Shown piece after piece: positions 29,507 through 41,026 of a stretch of 64,000 nucleotides of DNA. The notes beneath the pieces were generated by a model. The model saw nothing but the letters and a program-made list of their open reading frames with translations. It ran no database searches and was not told the DNA's origin. This DNA is from Clytia hemisphaerica (Eukaryota; Cnidaria; Hydrozoa; Leptothecata; Clytiidae): assembly GCA_902728285.1 (NCBI GenBank), contig CACVBU010000534.1, forward strand, positions 1,685,939 through 1,749,938, given 5' to 3'. Positions within the stretch are counted from its first letter, which is position 1; each line of letters begins with the position of its first letter. Made by a program: the position numbers and the translations under genes.

Positions 29507-31316
29507 TATAATATAATATTCGCACAGCCCAATCAAATCTTCGAAATACCTACGATCGTGTCGAGGACAGGCGCATCAACAGTATCTTGGACTCCTTTGA
29601 AACCTCTTCTTCATCAGCAATAAAAAATGCTTGGGACCTGGTCAAAAAGCTTTCTGGAAAGAAGTCCCGTAGTGTTGTTTTTATTGAAGGTACTGATCGT
29701 CTCAAGTCTTGGGAAAATCACTTCAAAAATCTTCTCAATGCTGATCCTCTCGATCTAAATAATCTCCCTCCAATTACGAAAGTTTACGATGAATCTTTAG
29801 AAATCCCATCTGGAATTATAACCAAAGACGAACTTGATTCTGCTATTGATCAAATGAAAAATGGAAAAGCGCCAGGTTTAGATGGACTCCCTCCTGAATT
29901 CTGGAAAATGAAGAATGTTCGCCACATCCTCCTCAATTCTGTATCGAAACTTTTCTTGGGGATCGCCCTGATGAGTGGGGAATTTCGACTCTTATTCCAA
30001 TACCAAAGAAAGGTGATCTTACAAAACCTGATAATTATCGTGGTATCGCCCTCTCGCAAATTGCCTCTAAAGTATATAATCGTATTATACTGAATCGCAT
30101 TCGTCCTGTTGTTGACAAGCTTTTACGCCCAAATCAAAATGGATTCCGTGAAGGTCGATCTACCTCGGCCCATGTGCTTGCTTTACGTAGGATCGTAGAA
30201 GAACTTAAAAATCACAAAAAAGAGGCAGTCATTTCGTTCATCGATTTTCGCAAAGCATTTGACTCTATCAATCGTGACCGTATGTTCCAAATTCTCCAAG
30301 CCTATGGTATTCCTGAAACTGTAGTCGATGCCATTAAAGTAATGTACCGAGATACTTCTGCCACGGTTACAACCCCAGAAGGACAAACTGATCCTTTCGT
30401 AATCAGTACTGGCGTTCTTCAAGGAGACCCTTTAGCACCTTTTCTCTTTATAATCGTTCTGGACTACGCTCTTCAATCCTCAATCACCAGTGACCATGGT
30501 CTCACTCTAAAACGTCGTCGAAGTAGGAGACATCACCCTGAACGACTGCCTGATCTAGATTACGCAGACGATATTGCTTTACTGGAAAATCATATTCAAA
30601 CTGCTCAATCTCTTCTTCGTGCTGTGGAGGAGGCGTGTCAAAATGTAGGTTTATTCTTGAATGCCAGAAAAACGAAATTTATCCATATCAACCGCACTAA
30701 CGACGATAAACTGTATTCTTTAGATGGCTCTGAGATCGAACGAGTTGATGATTTTCTATATCTTGGTAGTTACACTGAGACAGATCACGATATGAATGTT
30801 AGAATAGCCCAAGCCTGGAATGCACTTCATTCCCTTCGCAAAGTATGGAAATCGAACATTTCCAAATCTACCAAAACCAAAGTATTCAAAGCCTGTGTAG
30901 AATCTATACTACTATATGGCTCGGAATCTTGGACTTTAAACATCTCCCGATCAAAACGCCTTGACGGCACCTACACAAGAATGCTGCGGTCAGCCTTCAA
31001 TATTTCTTGGAAGAATCACCCAACTATTGCTGAAATCTACGGTAAACTACCCCGCATTTCAAATGTTGTCCGTCGCCGGCGCTTAGCCTTAGCCGGTCAT
31101 GTTTCAAGACATAATGAACCTGCTGGAAAATTGCTCACCTGGACCCCCGAAGAAGATCGACGTGTTGGTAGACCGAACATCACCCTGCGACAAATCCTTG
31201 AAGATGACACTGGACTCAGTGGCAAAGACCTCGTTACAGCCATGTCCGATCGTGAAAAATGGAGAAAAGACCTTGTATACTTCACCTAACGGATGCATCA
31301 AGTACAAGTAAGTACA
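29507..31316 (+). mobile_element. 5'-truncated RTE-like LINE, 10-bp target duplication
   Basis: AGGAGAACGA flanks both sides (29497-29506 and 31317-31326). The 3' end is a short tail built on AAGTACAAGT rather than poly-A, as in RTE-type LINEs. The endonuclease half is missing, and the element begins in the linker before the reverse transcriptase. Confidence 0.85.
29515..31289 (+). pseudogene. LINE reverse transcriptase, 5'-truncated with one frameshift
   Basis: The first part (29515 to ~29960) reads as the endonuclease-RT linker and the first RT motif (NGKAPGLDGLPPEFWK). At the G-run 29958-29961 the homologous reading moves to the other frame, in which it continues with DEWGISTLIPIPKKG and NGFREGRSTSAH to the stop at 31289. 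Key RT motifs are present: the first catalytic Asp in FIDFRKAFDS, TGVLQGDPLAPFLF and the Y-A-D-D box at 30561-30572. The C-terminal part (LYGSESWTL, RRRRLALAGHVSRH, GRPNITLRQILEDDTGL) is typical of this LINE group. The encoded enzyme would copy its RNA at a nicked target. With no endonuclease and a frame break, this copy is dead. Confidence 0.88.
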
Positions 31317-31359
31317 AGGAGAACGAGCAAAAGTTGGTGAGAGGCTGCTGATTAACAGA

Positions 31360-32297
31360 CTAAAGTCTATTCACAATAAGTGTGCACTCTTTTTTCATTT
31401 ACCTATAACTTTTGAAGGAATTCTTTAATCTTTATAAATTTGGTATCATTGGAAAGATATTAGTGAGTGGAACAATTTGAAATAAAAAAAACTTTAAAAA
31501 GATTGTGAAAATGAAGATGAAAATGAAGAAGAAAAAAATGAAGATCTTGTAGAAAAGTGCTATAACTATCATTTTCACTGAAGTGAATCCTTAATCATCG
31601 ACGTCATCACTGTGAAAAAAATTCTCAAAAATAATCATTCAGTCAAAAGATATCAAACTAAGTTATAAGCTGATTGAGGTCTAAAAACGCTGTTTTCTGC
31701 TGTTATTTGGGGGGGGGGGGTTTGTAGGGGTTCGAAATACCGTTTTCCCGTCAAAATTTTTGCTGAATCCCGGAATCCCGAAAATTGGAAAAATAATAAC
31801 ACCGTCCCACCGGTTATTATACCATTTGTACAGGGCAAAAATGTACCCAAATACCGTCACCGTCTGATTTTAAAATACCGTTTTCCCGTCTCTTTTTTCG
31901 TCAAATCCCGTAATACCGTACTAAAAAAGGGTCAATCCCGTCACACCGTAAAAATACAACCCCCCCCCTTATTTGGGGTCAATCACTTATTAACTTTGTA
32001 TCATAACTTTATATTGAATAAATATTTTAATGAAATTTCTTCACAGTCATGATCTCCTAAGATCAAAGAATCTTTCCAGTGAAAATGAAAGTTATAGCAC
32101 TTTTCTACAAGATCTTCATTTTTTTCTTCTTCATTTTCATCTTCATTTTTAGAATTTTTTTAAAGATTTTTTTATTTCAAATTGTTCCACTCACTAATAT
32201 CTTTCCAATGATACCAAATTTATAAAGATTGAAGAATTCCTTCAAAAGTTATAGGTAAAAGAAAAAAGAGTGCACACTTATCGTGAATAGACTTTAG
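31360..32297. mobile_element. large fold-back element, ~260-bp arms
   Basis: The left arm (from CTAAAGTCTATTCAC, 31360 to ~31618) and right arm (~32041 to GTGAATAGACTTTAG, 32297) are inverse copies with scattered changes. Both contain GTGTGCACTCTTTTTTC and CTTCATTTTCATCTTCATTT or its inverse. The spacer received the G-tract element at 31709-31968. Confidence 0.85.
31709..31968. mobile_element. G-tract/C-tract terminal element, 6-bp target duplication
   Basis: It begins with a run of 12 G then TTTGTA and ends TACAA and a C-run. It is flanked by TTATTT on both sides (31703-31708 and 31969-31974). The interior repeats AATACCGT/CCCGTC words many times. It is nested in the spacer of the fold-back element. 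Confidence 0.75.
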
Positions 32298-32609
32298 AAC
32301 ATTCTGCCATGGCTTTCAGCCCTTGCCGCCGACAAAATTTCTTCCTACGCTTACCTAACTCCTACGCTTACTTTTCCCGCGTGATACCGTTCCAGCCTGA
32401 CTGGCGTGACAGTCTATTGTAACAATGGCAATAACGAGGGGAAGATCGATGATGTTTATAAAAGAATTCGTAAAAGTGATTTTGAGTTTTTGTTTCGTTT
32501 ATTTTCTGAAATGTTTTCGACAAAGGTTAATCGATTCTCCCCTACAGATGTAAACCCACCCATAAAGAAACAGGAAATGTATATGTGTGCTTTTTCACTA
32601 CGCTACATA

Positions 32610-33134
32610 GGCTGCGTTTAGACCAGCCTGGCATTTGTAATTGCTTGCAGTATTCTTTTGAATTCTATTGTTCCGCGCAATTGTTCGGTTTGTCAAATGC
32701 CTAATGATGCCAGCGTGTTGGCATTTCGTTGGCATTTGAAATGCCATTTTGAGCAAAGGAATCCCCTTTTCTGGCATTTCAAATCAAACAAAGGAACCAA
32801 AACAAAGAGAAAAAATGACATTTTTGATTTTTTAAAGTATTTGCACGTTTTTTATTCAGTTCTTTCTATAGATTGTAAAATTTGCAAGATTTGCCATAGC
32901 CTAGCCCTACGGCAAAAAGTTTCAGTCTTAATGACTGCAGTTTTTGAGAAATTCCATGCTTTTCATTGTTTGATCTGTCAAAGTTGAACTTGAGGGAATC
33001 ACCTTTTCAGTAATGACTCTAAAAAGACGATTCCTTAAATGCCATGACAGAAAATACAATGGAAAAGCTATTAAAATCGAATCCCTCATGAGCAAATGCC
33101 AAATTACAAATGTCAGGCTGGTCTAAACGCAGCC
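32610..33134. mobile_element. MITE with GGCTGCGTTTAGACCAG ends, copy 1
   Basis: 525 bp. GGCTGCGTTTAGACCAGCCT at the left is inverse to AGGCTGGTCTAAACGCAGCC at the right. ATA flanks both ends (32607-32609, 33135-33137), suggesting a 3-bp target duplication. TGGCATTTGAAATGCCA-type words recur inside. About 98-99% identical to copy 2. Confidence 0.85.
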
Positions 33135-33513
33135 ATAGATGGTTCTCATAAATTTCTAAGGGTTGTAACAAATATACAATGAAGATTCGTGCTTAACATC
33201 AGATTTTGATCGCTTCATATTAACATTCCAGATTTAACGTGGAAAATTGGTCATTAAACCTTTTGTTCTCCAAGAGAGGTAGAGCTCTCTCGGTTTAATG
33301 ACCAATTAAACCAAAGAAACCGAAAATAGATTGTTTGCAATAAAATAGCAGTCACCTTCTTTGAATATCCATTCAGAGCATCAACATTTATCAGCAGTGA
33401 AATGGTTTGGTTTTTGCATAAAATGAAAGAACTGCCTCCACTGTTGTTTGTAAAAACGACTGACTTATAATTACTTTCAATTAAATTATGTCAATCATGC
33501 TGCAATTAACTCC

Positions 33514-33632
33514 AAATTCAAAGGGTCGTTAACGCTTTGACAACTGTTTTGGGAGTCAGTAATGTTTCCCTATCAATTTTCTTTGTTTCAGCTAATCGAT
33601 TTTCGCCAGACAGTCTCAGTGAAAAAGCACCC
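33514..33632 (+). repeat. 119-bp repeat (partner 34448-34566)
   Basis: AAATTCAAAGGGT...GCTTTGACAACTGTTTTGGG...CAGTCTCAGTGAAAAAGCACCC occurs here and at 34448-34566 with about seven differences. The two copies lie either side of MITE copy 2, in the same orientation. Confidence 0.8.
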
Positions 33633-33810
33633 GGGTAGACCTCTCTTAATAACACCTCGCTTAATGACGAATTAAGCGAAAAAGGCAGCATAAATAAATT
33701 GGTTGCCATAAAAGTAGCAGAATGTGCAGAGGGATTCTTTTGTAAAAAATTGGTCGTATGGAAAAAGTGTTTTCTTTCCCAATAGAGTTGAAGAGCAAAC
33801 TTTCATCTGT

Positions 33811-34334
33811 GGCTGCGTTTAGACCAGCCTGGCATTTGTAATTGCTTGCAGTATTCTTTTGAATTCTATTGTTCCGCGCAATTGTTCGGTTTGTCAAACG
33901 CCTAATGATGCCAGCGTGTTGGCATTTCGTTGGCATTTGAAATGCCATTTTGAGCAAAGGAATCCCCTTTTCTGGCATTTCAAATCAAACAAAGGAACCA
34001 AAACAAAGAGAAAAAATGACATTTTTGATTTTTTAAAGTATTTACACGTTTTTTATTCAGTTCTTTCTATAGATTGTAAAATTTGCAAGATTTGCCATAG
34101 CCTAGCCCTACGGCAAAAAGTTTCAGTCTTAATGACTGCAGTTTTTGAGAAATTCCATGCTTTTCATTGTTTGATCTGTCAAAGTTGAACTTGAAGGAAT
34201 CACCTTTTCAGTAATGACTCTAAAAAGACGATTCCTTAAATGCCATGACAGAAAATACAATGGAAAAGCTATTAAAATCGACTCACTCATGAGCAAATGC
34301 CAAATTACAAATGCCAGTTGGTCTAAACGCAGCC
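33811..34334. mobile_element. MITE with GGCTGCGTTTAGACCAG ends, copy 2
   Basis: 524 bp, same orientation as copy 1 and differing at only a handful of positions. TGT flanks both ends (33808-33810, 34335-34337), again 3 bp. Confidence 0.85.
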
Positions 34335-34447
34335 TGTATTGATTTGATACAAAAGACGAGGAATCTTGTCACAGAAAATGTTCATTAGAAGGCTGTAATT
34401 CTAAATCCCTTGATATGCGAGTTGATGATTTTTAATAAAATTTTCTA

Positions 34448-34566
34448 AAATTCAAAGGGTTGTAAACGCTTTGACAACTGTTTTGGGAGTCAGTAATGTT
34501 TTCCTACCAATTTTCTTTGTTTCAGCTAATCGATTTTTGCCAGACAGTCTCAGTGAAAAAGCACCC
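34448..34566 (+). repeat. 119-bp repeat, second copy
   Basis: Partner of 33514-33632. No coding frame is conserved between them. Confidence 0.8.
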
Positions 34567-34923
34567 TAAGTGATGCGATCTTTTATCGTCAAATAGCGTC
34601 ATTTACAGCTATAATCGCACGATGAGTTATTTTTTATTTTTTGCCGCACCTTCAAAGAGAGCAATTAATCGTTAATTGCATCCTGTAGAGAGCAATTAAT
34701 CGTTAATCACACCCTTCAATGACGCGCCAATGTTTACAAAATTGATTTTAATGTTTTTTCTCACATTTTTTATCGAACGTTTTAATTGCATTCGAAATTC
34801 ATTTTATGAGAAAGAAAATCTTTAGGCAAATAATAAAAGAAAGAAAAACATAAAGAGAAGAGAAAAATGGAAAACTTTTAATGTAATTTACTTTCCTGAT
34901 GGTGAAAAGTAGTGGAAAAAATT

Positions 34924-35086
34924 GTGCGATTAGCTCCTAATCACATAATAACTCGTACAATTCGAAAATTGCACTCGTGATTTTTTTGTTTCGAATTTTC
35001 CTCGTCCTTTCGGACTCGGAAAATTAATAACAAAAAAATCACTCGTGTAATCATTCTCGAATTGCACTCGTTATCATGTGATTACA
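34924..35086. repeat. fold-back element
   Basis: TGTGCGATTA...AATCACATAATAACTCGT...ATTCGAAAATTGCACTCGTG on the left is mirrored by CACTCGTGTAAT...ATTCTCGAATTGCACTCG...ATGTGATTACA on the right. TCCTCGTCCTTTCGGACTCGGA lies at the centre. Confidence 0.65.
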
Positions 35087-35264
35087 TATACTTATTTTAT
35101 TTAATTGCGGGGCGTCTATATTACAGCTTGAGTTGACAATTATTTTCAAGCTGTTTTTTTATATAATTTTATAACCACACAATAACACACAAAATGCTTG
35201 CATTGCCGATGCTTTGACAATCCTAATGAAGGGCATTCTGGAGAAAAAAAACTTGTTGTCATAC

Positions 35265-35588
35265 TACAGGGTGTCCAGAAAAAAAAGTGTCGAGTTGGAA
35301 CATGATTCTGAGTAGAAGGTTGTTGCGTGTGTTTAACAAAATGTAAGAAAATATATATATACCAACACAACAATTGTTTTACAACAGTCAGTATGATTAA
35401 AAACAATTAACTTTCTTTACAATTCTCATTTACGTTAAATTTATTGAGAATTGTCATAAAAGATGTCTCATGGCAATAAAATGACACAGAGAGAAACTTC
35501 GATAAACATTGGAAATTTAGTGAAACACACACAAGAACTTTCTTTCTATAGAAGTGGTACGACTCTATACTTTTTTCTGGACATGTAT
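35265..35588. mobile_element. mariner-like MITE
   Basis: It starts TACAGGGTGTCCAGAAAAAA and ends TTTTTTCTGGACATGTA. This is the TA-flanked CAGGGTGTCC-type terminus seen in mariner-derived elements. No transposase. Confidence 0.6.
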
Positions 35589-36054
35589 ATGCGGGTTAAT
35601 AAATAGCACACCGCTATGCAAACGTCATGACAGAAAAATTCAATCCCACAATCTTTTTCATCTTGATTCGTAATGCGTGCAAGTCATTACTTTTGTATTG
35701 TCAATAAGTGTAATTAACTTGCAAAAGCAATTAATGCAAAGGATGGTCACTGCGGTATGATATTAAAACTAGAGTAGCCTTATGCGCAGCGGCAAATATT
35801 TTTTTCGTACATGAACGGGTGTAGCATCGACGGTCGAAAGTATCTCATCTTTGTTGTTTGGTTTTGTTGTTTGGAATTGCTTAGGTCAGGGTTGCTAGTA
35901 ACGGCTTGTCACTGTGTCGGGTGCATACTCGGCGCCTTGAGCCCCGCCGGGTTGCTAGTAACGGCTCGAATTTCAGTCAGGTTATGGTTATGGTAACATT
36001 ACCCCCGTCTTTTTTGTCATTCTATAAGTATTTCCAAATTTTGTGTTCTGCTGT

Positions 36055-36137
36055 GCGAGTGTGGCTCAACGGATAGCGCGCTGGGTTTCTAATCAGAAAC
36101 TCTTTCATTTGGTGGGTTCGAACCCCGGTTGGGTCGA
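36055..36137 (+). mobile_element. tRNA-like sequence, probable SINE head
   Basis: Box A TGGCTCAACGG (36062-36072) and box B GGTTCGAACCC (36115-36125) fit Pol III promoter consensus. They are 53 bases apart, wider than in a standard class I tRNA. The central GTTTCTAATCAGAAAC resembles a tRNA-Arg(UCU) anticodon arm, but the acceptor arms do not pair. Confidence 0.5.
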
Positions 36138-36175
36138 TATTTCAAGGTTCAAAATAAGTTTAAGATACTCCCGCC

Positions 36176-36465
36176 CATTGAGTTTCAAGCCCGAAGGGCT
36201 AGAGGTCAATCTCTAACCTTTCTCAGGCAAGAAAAATTGAAGCCTTAAAATATGCGCCGTATTTTTGATGACGGATTGAATCTAGCAATTCCTTTGTTTT
36301 CGAGTGATATATTTTTCGAAATTAAGCGGTAAATTTTAGTTTCAATCTGTCATTTGTGTAAAAACCAGGCGGGTCGCTCAAGGCCGCGCAACTTTGGTAG
36401 GATTTGTTGGCTTCAAATCCTACCAAAGAGATTGACCTCTAGCTCTTCGGGCTTAAAACTCAATG
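36176..36465. mobile_element. MITE with CATTGAGTTT ends, copy 1
   Basis: CATTGAGTTTCAAGCCCGAA...AGAGGTCAATCTCT on the left is inverse to AGAGATTGACCTCT...TTCGGGCTTAAAACTCAATG on the right, 39 bp with two mismatches. A diverged copy is at 60388-60687, sharing inner words such as ATCTAGC..TTCCTTTGTTTT. Confidence 0.8.
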
Positions 36466-37565
36466 CTCCCGCCCGTCGATGATACCCCCGTCCATTTAAG
36501 GAAAAAAATGCTGCCGAAATAATGATACGATTTTCATTTTATGGAAAGACTTTGAAAGACTTTGAAAAGTTTTAAACCAAGAATTTATTATAGACACTGG
36601 ATAAACAACGAGCTATATTTTTATTGATTTCTCATGTTCTAGCCTTGTCCGCAGTAATGACATTATTGTTCACTCTCCTTCCATCATTAAACGATTATTC
36701 GTAACATTTTAATCATTTCTTTCATCTTAACACAGTCATTTCAATTCCCAAATGAAAATTAGGTTTTCGTTACAGTATGTGGCCCCCAAAACGGCGATCA
36801 AATTTGAAATTTCTCTCAAATCTAGAGGAAAAGAGATTTTACAAATATTTTTGCTGCATGAAAACCTTTAACATCTCTACTTTATTTCCTGGAAGTTCTT
36901 TTTCAAAATTTTCAATTTCAACAATATTTTTCAATCGCTTAAAGATAGCTAGCTTTTTTCTAATGGCCCCCAAAACGGAGGTTTGGAATTTCAACGATTT
37001 CTCGAGATATCTTTAAGATATGAATACAAAATTTTTACCATAGTTTTGAAATATGATTTAGAGGGTTTTGGGTATAAATTTATTTGATAACATTTTTACA
37101 GTATACCCCTGGTTGTCAAAATACAGGTTTGGGGCCCCCAAAACGGAGGTGTAGTTAAATCAAATTATTAAGCCCACAGGTAATAGGGAGAAAACTATGA
37201 ACATATTTGTGTTTCCCCTTAAATTTACGACCCGATGGATGTAAAATTTATGATTTTTAAGAAATATTTCAAGATTTTCGATATTGCAAAGTCCAAACTG
37301 AAAATTTAGAAATTTTCAAAATGACAATTTTGATTTAACAACGTCTTAATCAAGTTTTTGATGTATGGAATAAGCTGTGAAAATTTTAGAAAAAAAGATT
37401 AACTGAAACTGAAAATATTTAAAGCTTTAAATATATATTTTTCTCCTATATTTTGCAAAAAAATGACAGAATTTGCCGTTTTTGCTGATTCAGCGAAAAA
37501 ATTTATATATAATGTTAATGTTTTGTTATAAACTATTAACTCAAGGTGATAGGAATAGAATTATA

Positions 37566-40500
37566 CCGTGGCTGATCTGGTATTTCGAAGTTTTTAGTTA
37601 TTTTGCTTTTGCGGTCGCCTTTTTAAGAGGCGGCCGCCAGTTATAATCCGCGGCCGCCTTTTACAAAGAATGGCCGCCTATAATACTGGCGACCGCCTTT
37701 TATAATAAGCGGTCACCCTTTTCCTTCGAAAAAGGCGGCCGCTATTTATAAAAGGCGGCCGCGCTTTTTACCGCCTTTTTCATAATCTGGTCTGTGAAAT
37801 ACAAGAGTCGTCAATGTTAATCGCATGGTATGGATAGGATTAGAGTGTAAATATATATACACAGTATAATATAATATACAGTACTTGTTAGCTATACTAG
37901 CGAATATCAACACACCTTGGGCATCATTATGCGCAAGGTTGTTGATATAGCTATCAGGTCCTAGAGATAATTTGATATAGAATTTATAGAGTATATCGGA
38001 GTTCATAGAGTAAAGACATAAGAAAATCGTAGTTACAAATTCTTACATTTATCACACCCCCAGAACAACATTTTGTTAGCTCACAAGGCTAACAAATGGA
38101 GGTTCTACCGAGATCGTAATGATTCGGAAGTTGTTGTGTTGTTCTGGGGATGCGATACGAGAGTGAGTTAGCTTGAGAGCTATAAAGATGAACAAAACAG
38201 TGTTGAACATTTGCATAAAATATTTTAGCATGAACATTTGAGATGTTTCATGGTTGGAATGGTCAAATGATACATTGAGTTGAAATGGCCATTCGAAGTT
38301 TCTTGAATTAAAAAGTTTCTTGGAATTGACTTATTGATTGATATTGTTATGGTATAGATATGATTTGGTGAAATCATTTGTTGTCCTGAGCAGGACTATA
38401 AAATGTTCTGGGGCTCCCTTGAGCAAGGACAGTACCCCAAAGCTCCCCTTTGTCAGGGTTACGACGAAGTTTAAACGTAAACACGCTTTGGGAAGGCATC
38501 AAATGGAAATGAAGTATTAAACAAATAGAGGCACCAAAGATTATGTACCGTATGGGAAAGAGGAATCCCAGAAAGATGTAAAGGAAAAACTTTCGAAATC
38601 AGCAAAAGGCTAAGATGCTAAAATAAAATTCAATGTAAAAAAAAAAGGGATGAGAAATATTATACGCAAAATGAGAGAAAAATTAAAATAAAATTAGAAG
38701 ATTTAAATTAAAATCAATGAATCAAGCATGAACACATGCTGAATGTGAGGAAGCAGTTAAGCGAATAACTTGACTAAATTCAAAATCTCATCACAGAAGA
38801 TAAAAAAGGTTGTCTATCAAGCTGAAAAGTTTTTAAAACAAAGCAAACAAACGGAATATTGTCTAGATGTTTCGAGAAATCGTACCCAAGATGAGGTAAA
38901 CATAAACAATGGAGAAATTATCTCAACATAGATTAGATAACAAAGTAATTGTTTCTAAACAAATATACAGATTCAAACAAACAGCCGCTTTCAAACAAGC
39001 ATTCAATCATACAAGCAGTGATATCTGAAAAATCTGTACCAGACGAAGCAGATTACTCAGCAGAAGAAGAAAGCGAGTCAAAAACAAGCTTATCTTCAAT
39101 CGAAGAAAACGAAGAAAAAAAAAAAAACAGTCAAACACACCGTTATCAATAGAAGAATGGTTAAAATGTCCTGAAAGACATAGTTTGGTGGTCAAAGATG
39201 TCCGAAGTGAAGGAACGCATGGTTTCACTGAGAAAACAGAATAACATAACAAAACATTATGAAGAAGCTGCCCATGGTTACGTCGCAGTAAAAACGATTG
39301 CATCGAGAGAAGAATGCTAAGTTGATCCATGGTTGTAAAACGCAGAGAAACGCAGTAATAGCTTTCCAAGATAATTATGCGTTATCAGATTCTTAAAAGT
39401 AAGGTGAATCATGCGGAACTCGACAAGGGACTCGACAAGAGAAATCTGAACTATCTTCATCAAGAAACTAAAGCATCAAAATTCTGATGAGGACAAAGAT
39501 AAGGAGTACAATTATGAGCATTTGAACAATGAAGAGAGGCATAGGTTATAGCAGGAAACTTAAAGCGCAAAACGAAAGACTTCAAGCCAAGATTGAACAC
39601 TTTCGTGAGAAAATGAGTTTCACTAATATGTGAGTGAGCTTACTTGGAAATAATTGCGCAGTTCATTACATAACATATTGCAACTGTTAGATGTCAGAAG
39701 AGATGATGTATTTGAAAGAAAACTTGAGTTGCCAGACATGAGATGTTAGATATTATCGCCATGAACAGTGAACGATATGAGAATTCGCTACCCTCCATCG
39801 CATTGAAAATTGACACTCATTCTATCCGACGACGAAGTCTTTCTGACACTATGGTTCATATTATATCACTAGAAATAAATATTTTATTATTTAAGGCTGT
39901 GAACCGTTAGGGTACCAGTAAAAAGAAATTGTTTTATTTAAGAAATTATTTTACAAAATTTGTAGTATTTTATTAGGAGAAAATGTGGAACATTTTTTAT
40001 TTCAACGGGGCTGTTAGCTATACTAGCGAATATCAACACACCTTGGGCATCATTATGCGCAAGGTTGTTGATATAGCTATCAGGTCCTAGAGATAATTTG
40101 ATATAGAATTTATAGAGTATATCGGAGTTCATAGAGTAAAGACATAAGAAAATCGTAGTTACAAATTCTTACATTTATCACACCCCCAGAACAACATTTT
40201 GTTAGCTCACAAGGCTAACAGTACTGTAATCGAGATAATGTTTTTAGAGCCGAACATCAACTTGGGTTTGACTGACCTAGTCATAGTCTAAAACCCAAGT
40301 TAAAGTACAAGTACAAGTACACACTCACCACATACATAAAATCACATGGGTAGCTACCATGTTTGTTTATGTTTAACCAATACATTTCACAGACCAGATT
40401 ATGAAAAAGGCGGTAAAAAACGCGGCCGCCTTTTATAAAACGTGGCCGCGCTTTATAACTGACGGCTGCCCTTTATAAATAGCGGCCGCGTTTTTAAAGG

Positions 40501-40695
40501 GCGCCCGCCTGTTATAAAGAGTGGGCGCCAGTTATAAAGGGCGGCCGCCTTTTTCGAAGGAAAAGGGTGACCGCTTATTATAAAAGGCGGCCGCCAGTAT
40601 TATAGGCGGCCGCTCTTTGTAAAAGGCGGCCGCGGATCATAACTGGCGCCAAAAGCAAAATAACTAAAAGCTTCGAAATACCAGATCAGTCACGG
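37566..40695. mobile_element. GC-rich fold-back element (GGCGGCCGC arrays), middle level of the nest
   Basis: CCGTGGCTGATCTGGTATTT at the left is inverse to AAATACCAGATCAGTCACGG at the right, with TA on both sides. The arms (to ~37801 and from ~40384) are arrays of about 20-bp units mixing GGCGGCCGC with TTTATAA, in both orientations. They are strikingly GC-rich against the AT-rich surroundings. Inner arm ends (CATAATCTGGTCTGTGAAAT and inverse) also match. The spacer is split by an LTR element. Confidence 0.8.
37886..40220 (+). mobile_element. 2.3-kb LTR element without pol, inner level of the nest
   Basis: Two 209-bp LTRs (37886-38094 and 40012-40220) are identical, start TGTTAGC and end GCTAACA. 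GTACT flanks both sides (37881-37885, 40221-40225), a 5-bp target duplication. The 1.9-kb interior has no protease, RT or integrase, only short A-rich lysine/glutamate frames in several phases (e.g. 38949-39152). It is therefore non-autonomous (LARD/TRIM-like) but very recently moved. TGGAGGTTCTACCGAGA, four bases after the 5' LTR, may be the primer site; I could not assign its tRNA. Confidence 0.85.
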
Positions 40696-41026
40696 TAAGT
40701 CACAGATGTATTTGCATTTTCTGAACGGCATTAGGTGTAGAAAGTTTCCTATACCCCGTTTTCATAACTTATTTTCAATATCCAAGGAGCTAGAGTGAGT
40801 TATATGCAATTTTAATCTAATTTGGTGTTAAAATATTTCCTTTAGACGCAAATATGTTATTTTGAATCTGTCTCAAACCAGCAAAAACATACTCATTTTT
40901 ACGTATAGCCATCATTCTTTCAAAATAAACAAAAATCGTTTAATTCTGATAAATCTACAAGTCAGAATCTTTTTAATGAAAACCTCCGTTTTGGGACCGT
41001 TTCCGTTTTGGGGGCCATATACTGTA

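Larger units (their letters stand above)
36771..41026. mobile_element. mariner-like element with GGCCCCCAAAACGG repeats, outer level of a nest
   Basis: TACAGTATGTGGCCCCCAAA at the left is inverse to the right end TTTGGGGGCCATATACTGTA over ~24 bp with one mismatch. TA flanks CAGT-type ends. GGCCCCCAAAACGGAGG recurs at 36966 and 37132, and inverted at about 40981. Without the insertions it would be about 1.1 kb. The fold-back element at 37566-40695 sits inside it. Confidence 0.7.

Noticed and set aside
32658-33000. Open frame with C-x2-C...H...H look, present in both MITE copies
   Set aside because: It starts at a non-ATG codon, lies inside a non-coding MITE and is conserved only because the two copies are recent duplicates.
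35891-35962. GTTGCTAGTAAC twice, 60 bp apart, resembling X-boxes
   Set aside because: The half-sites lack the required 1-3 base spacer, and no gene start is nearby.
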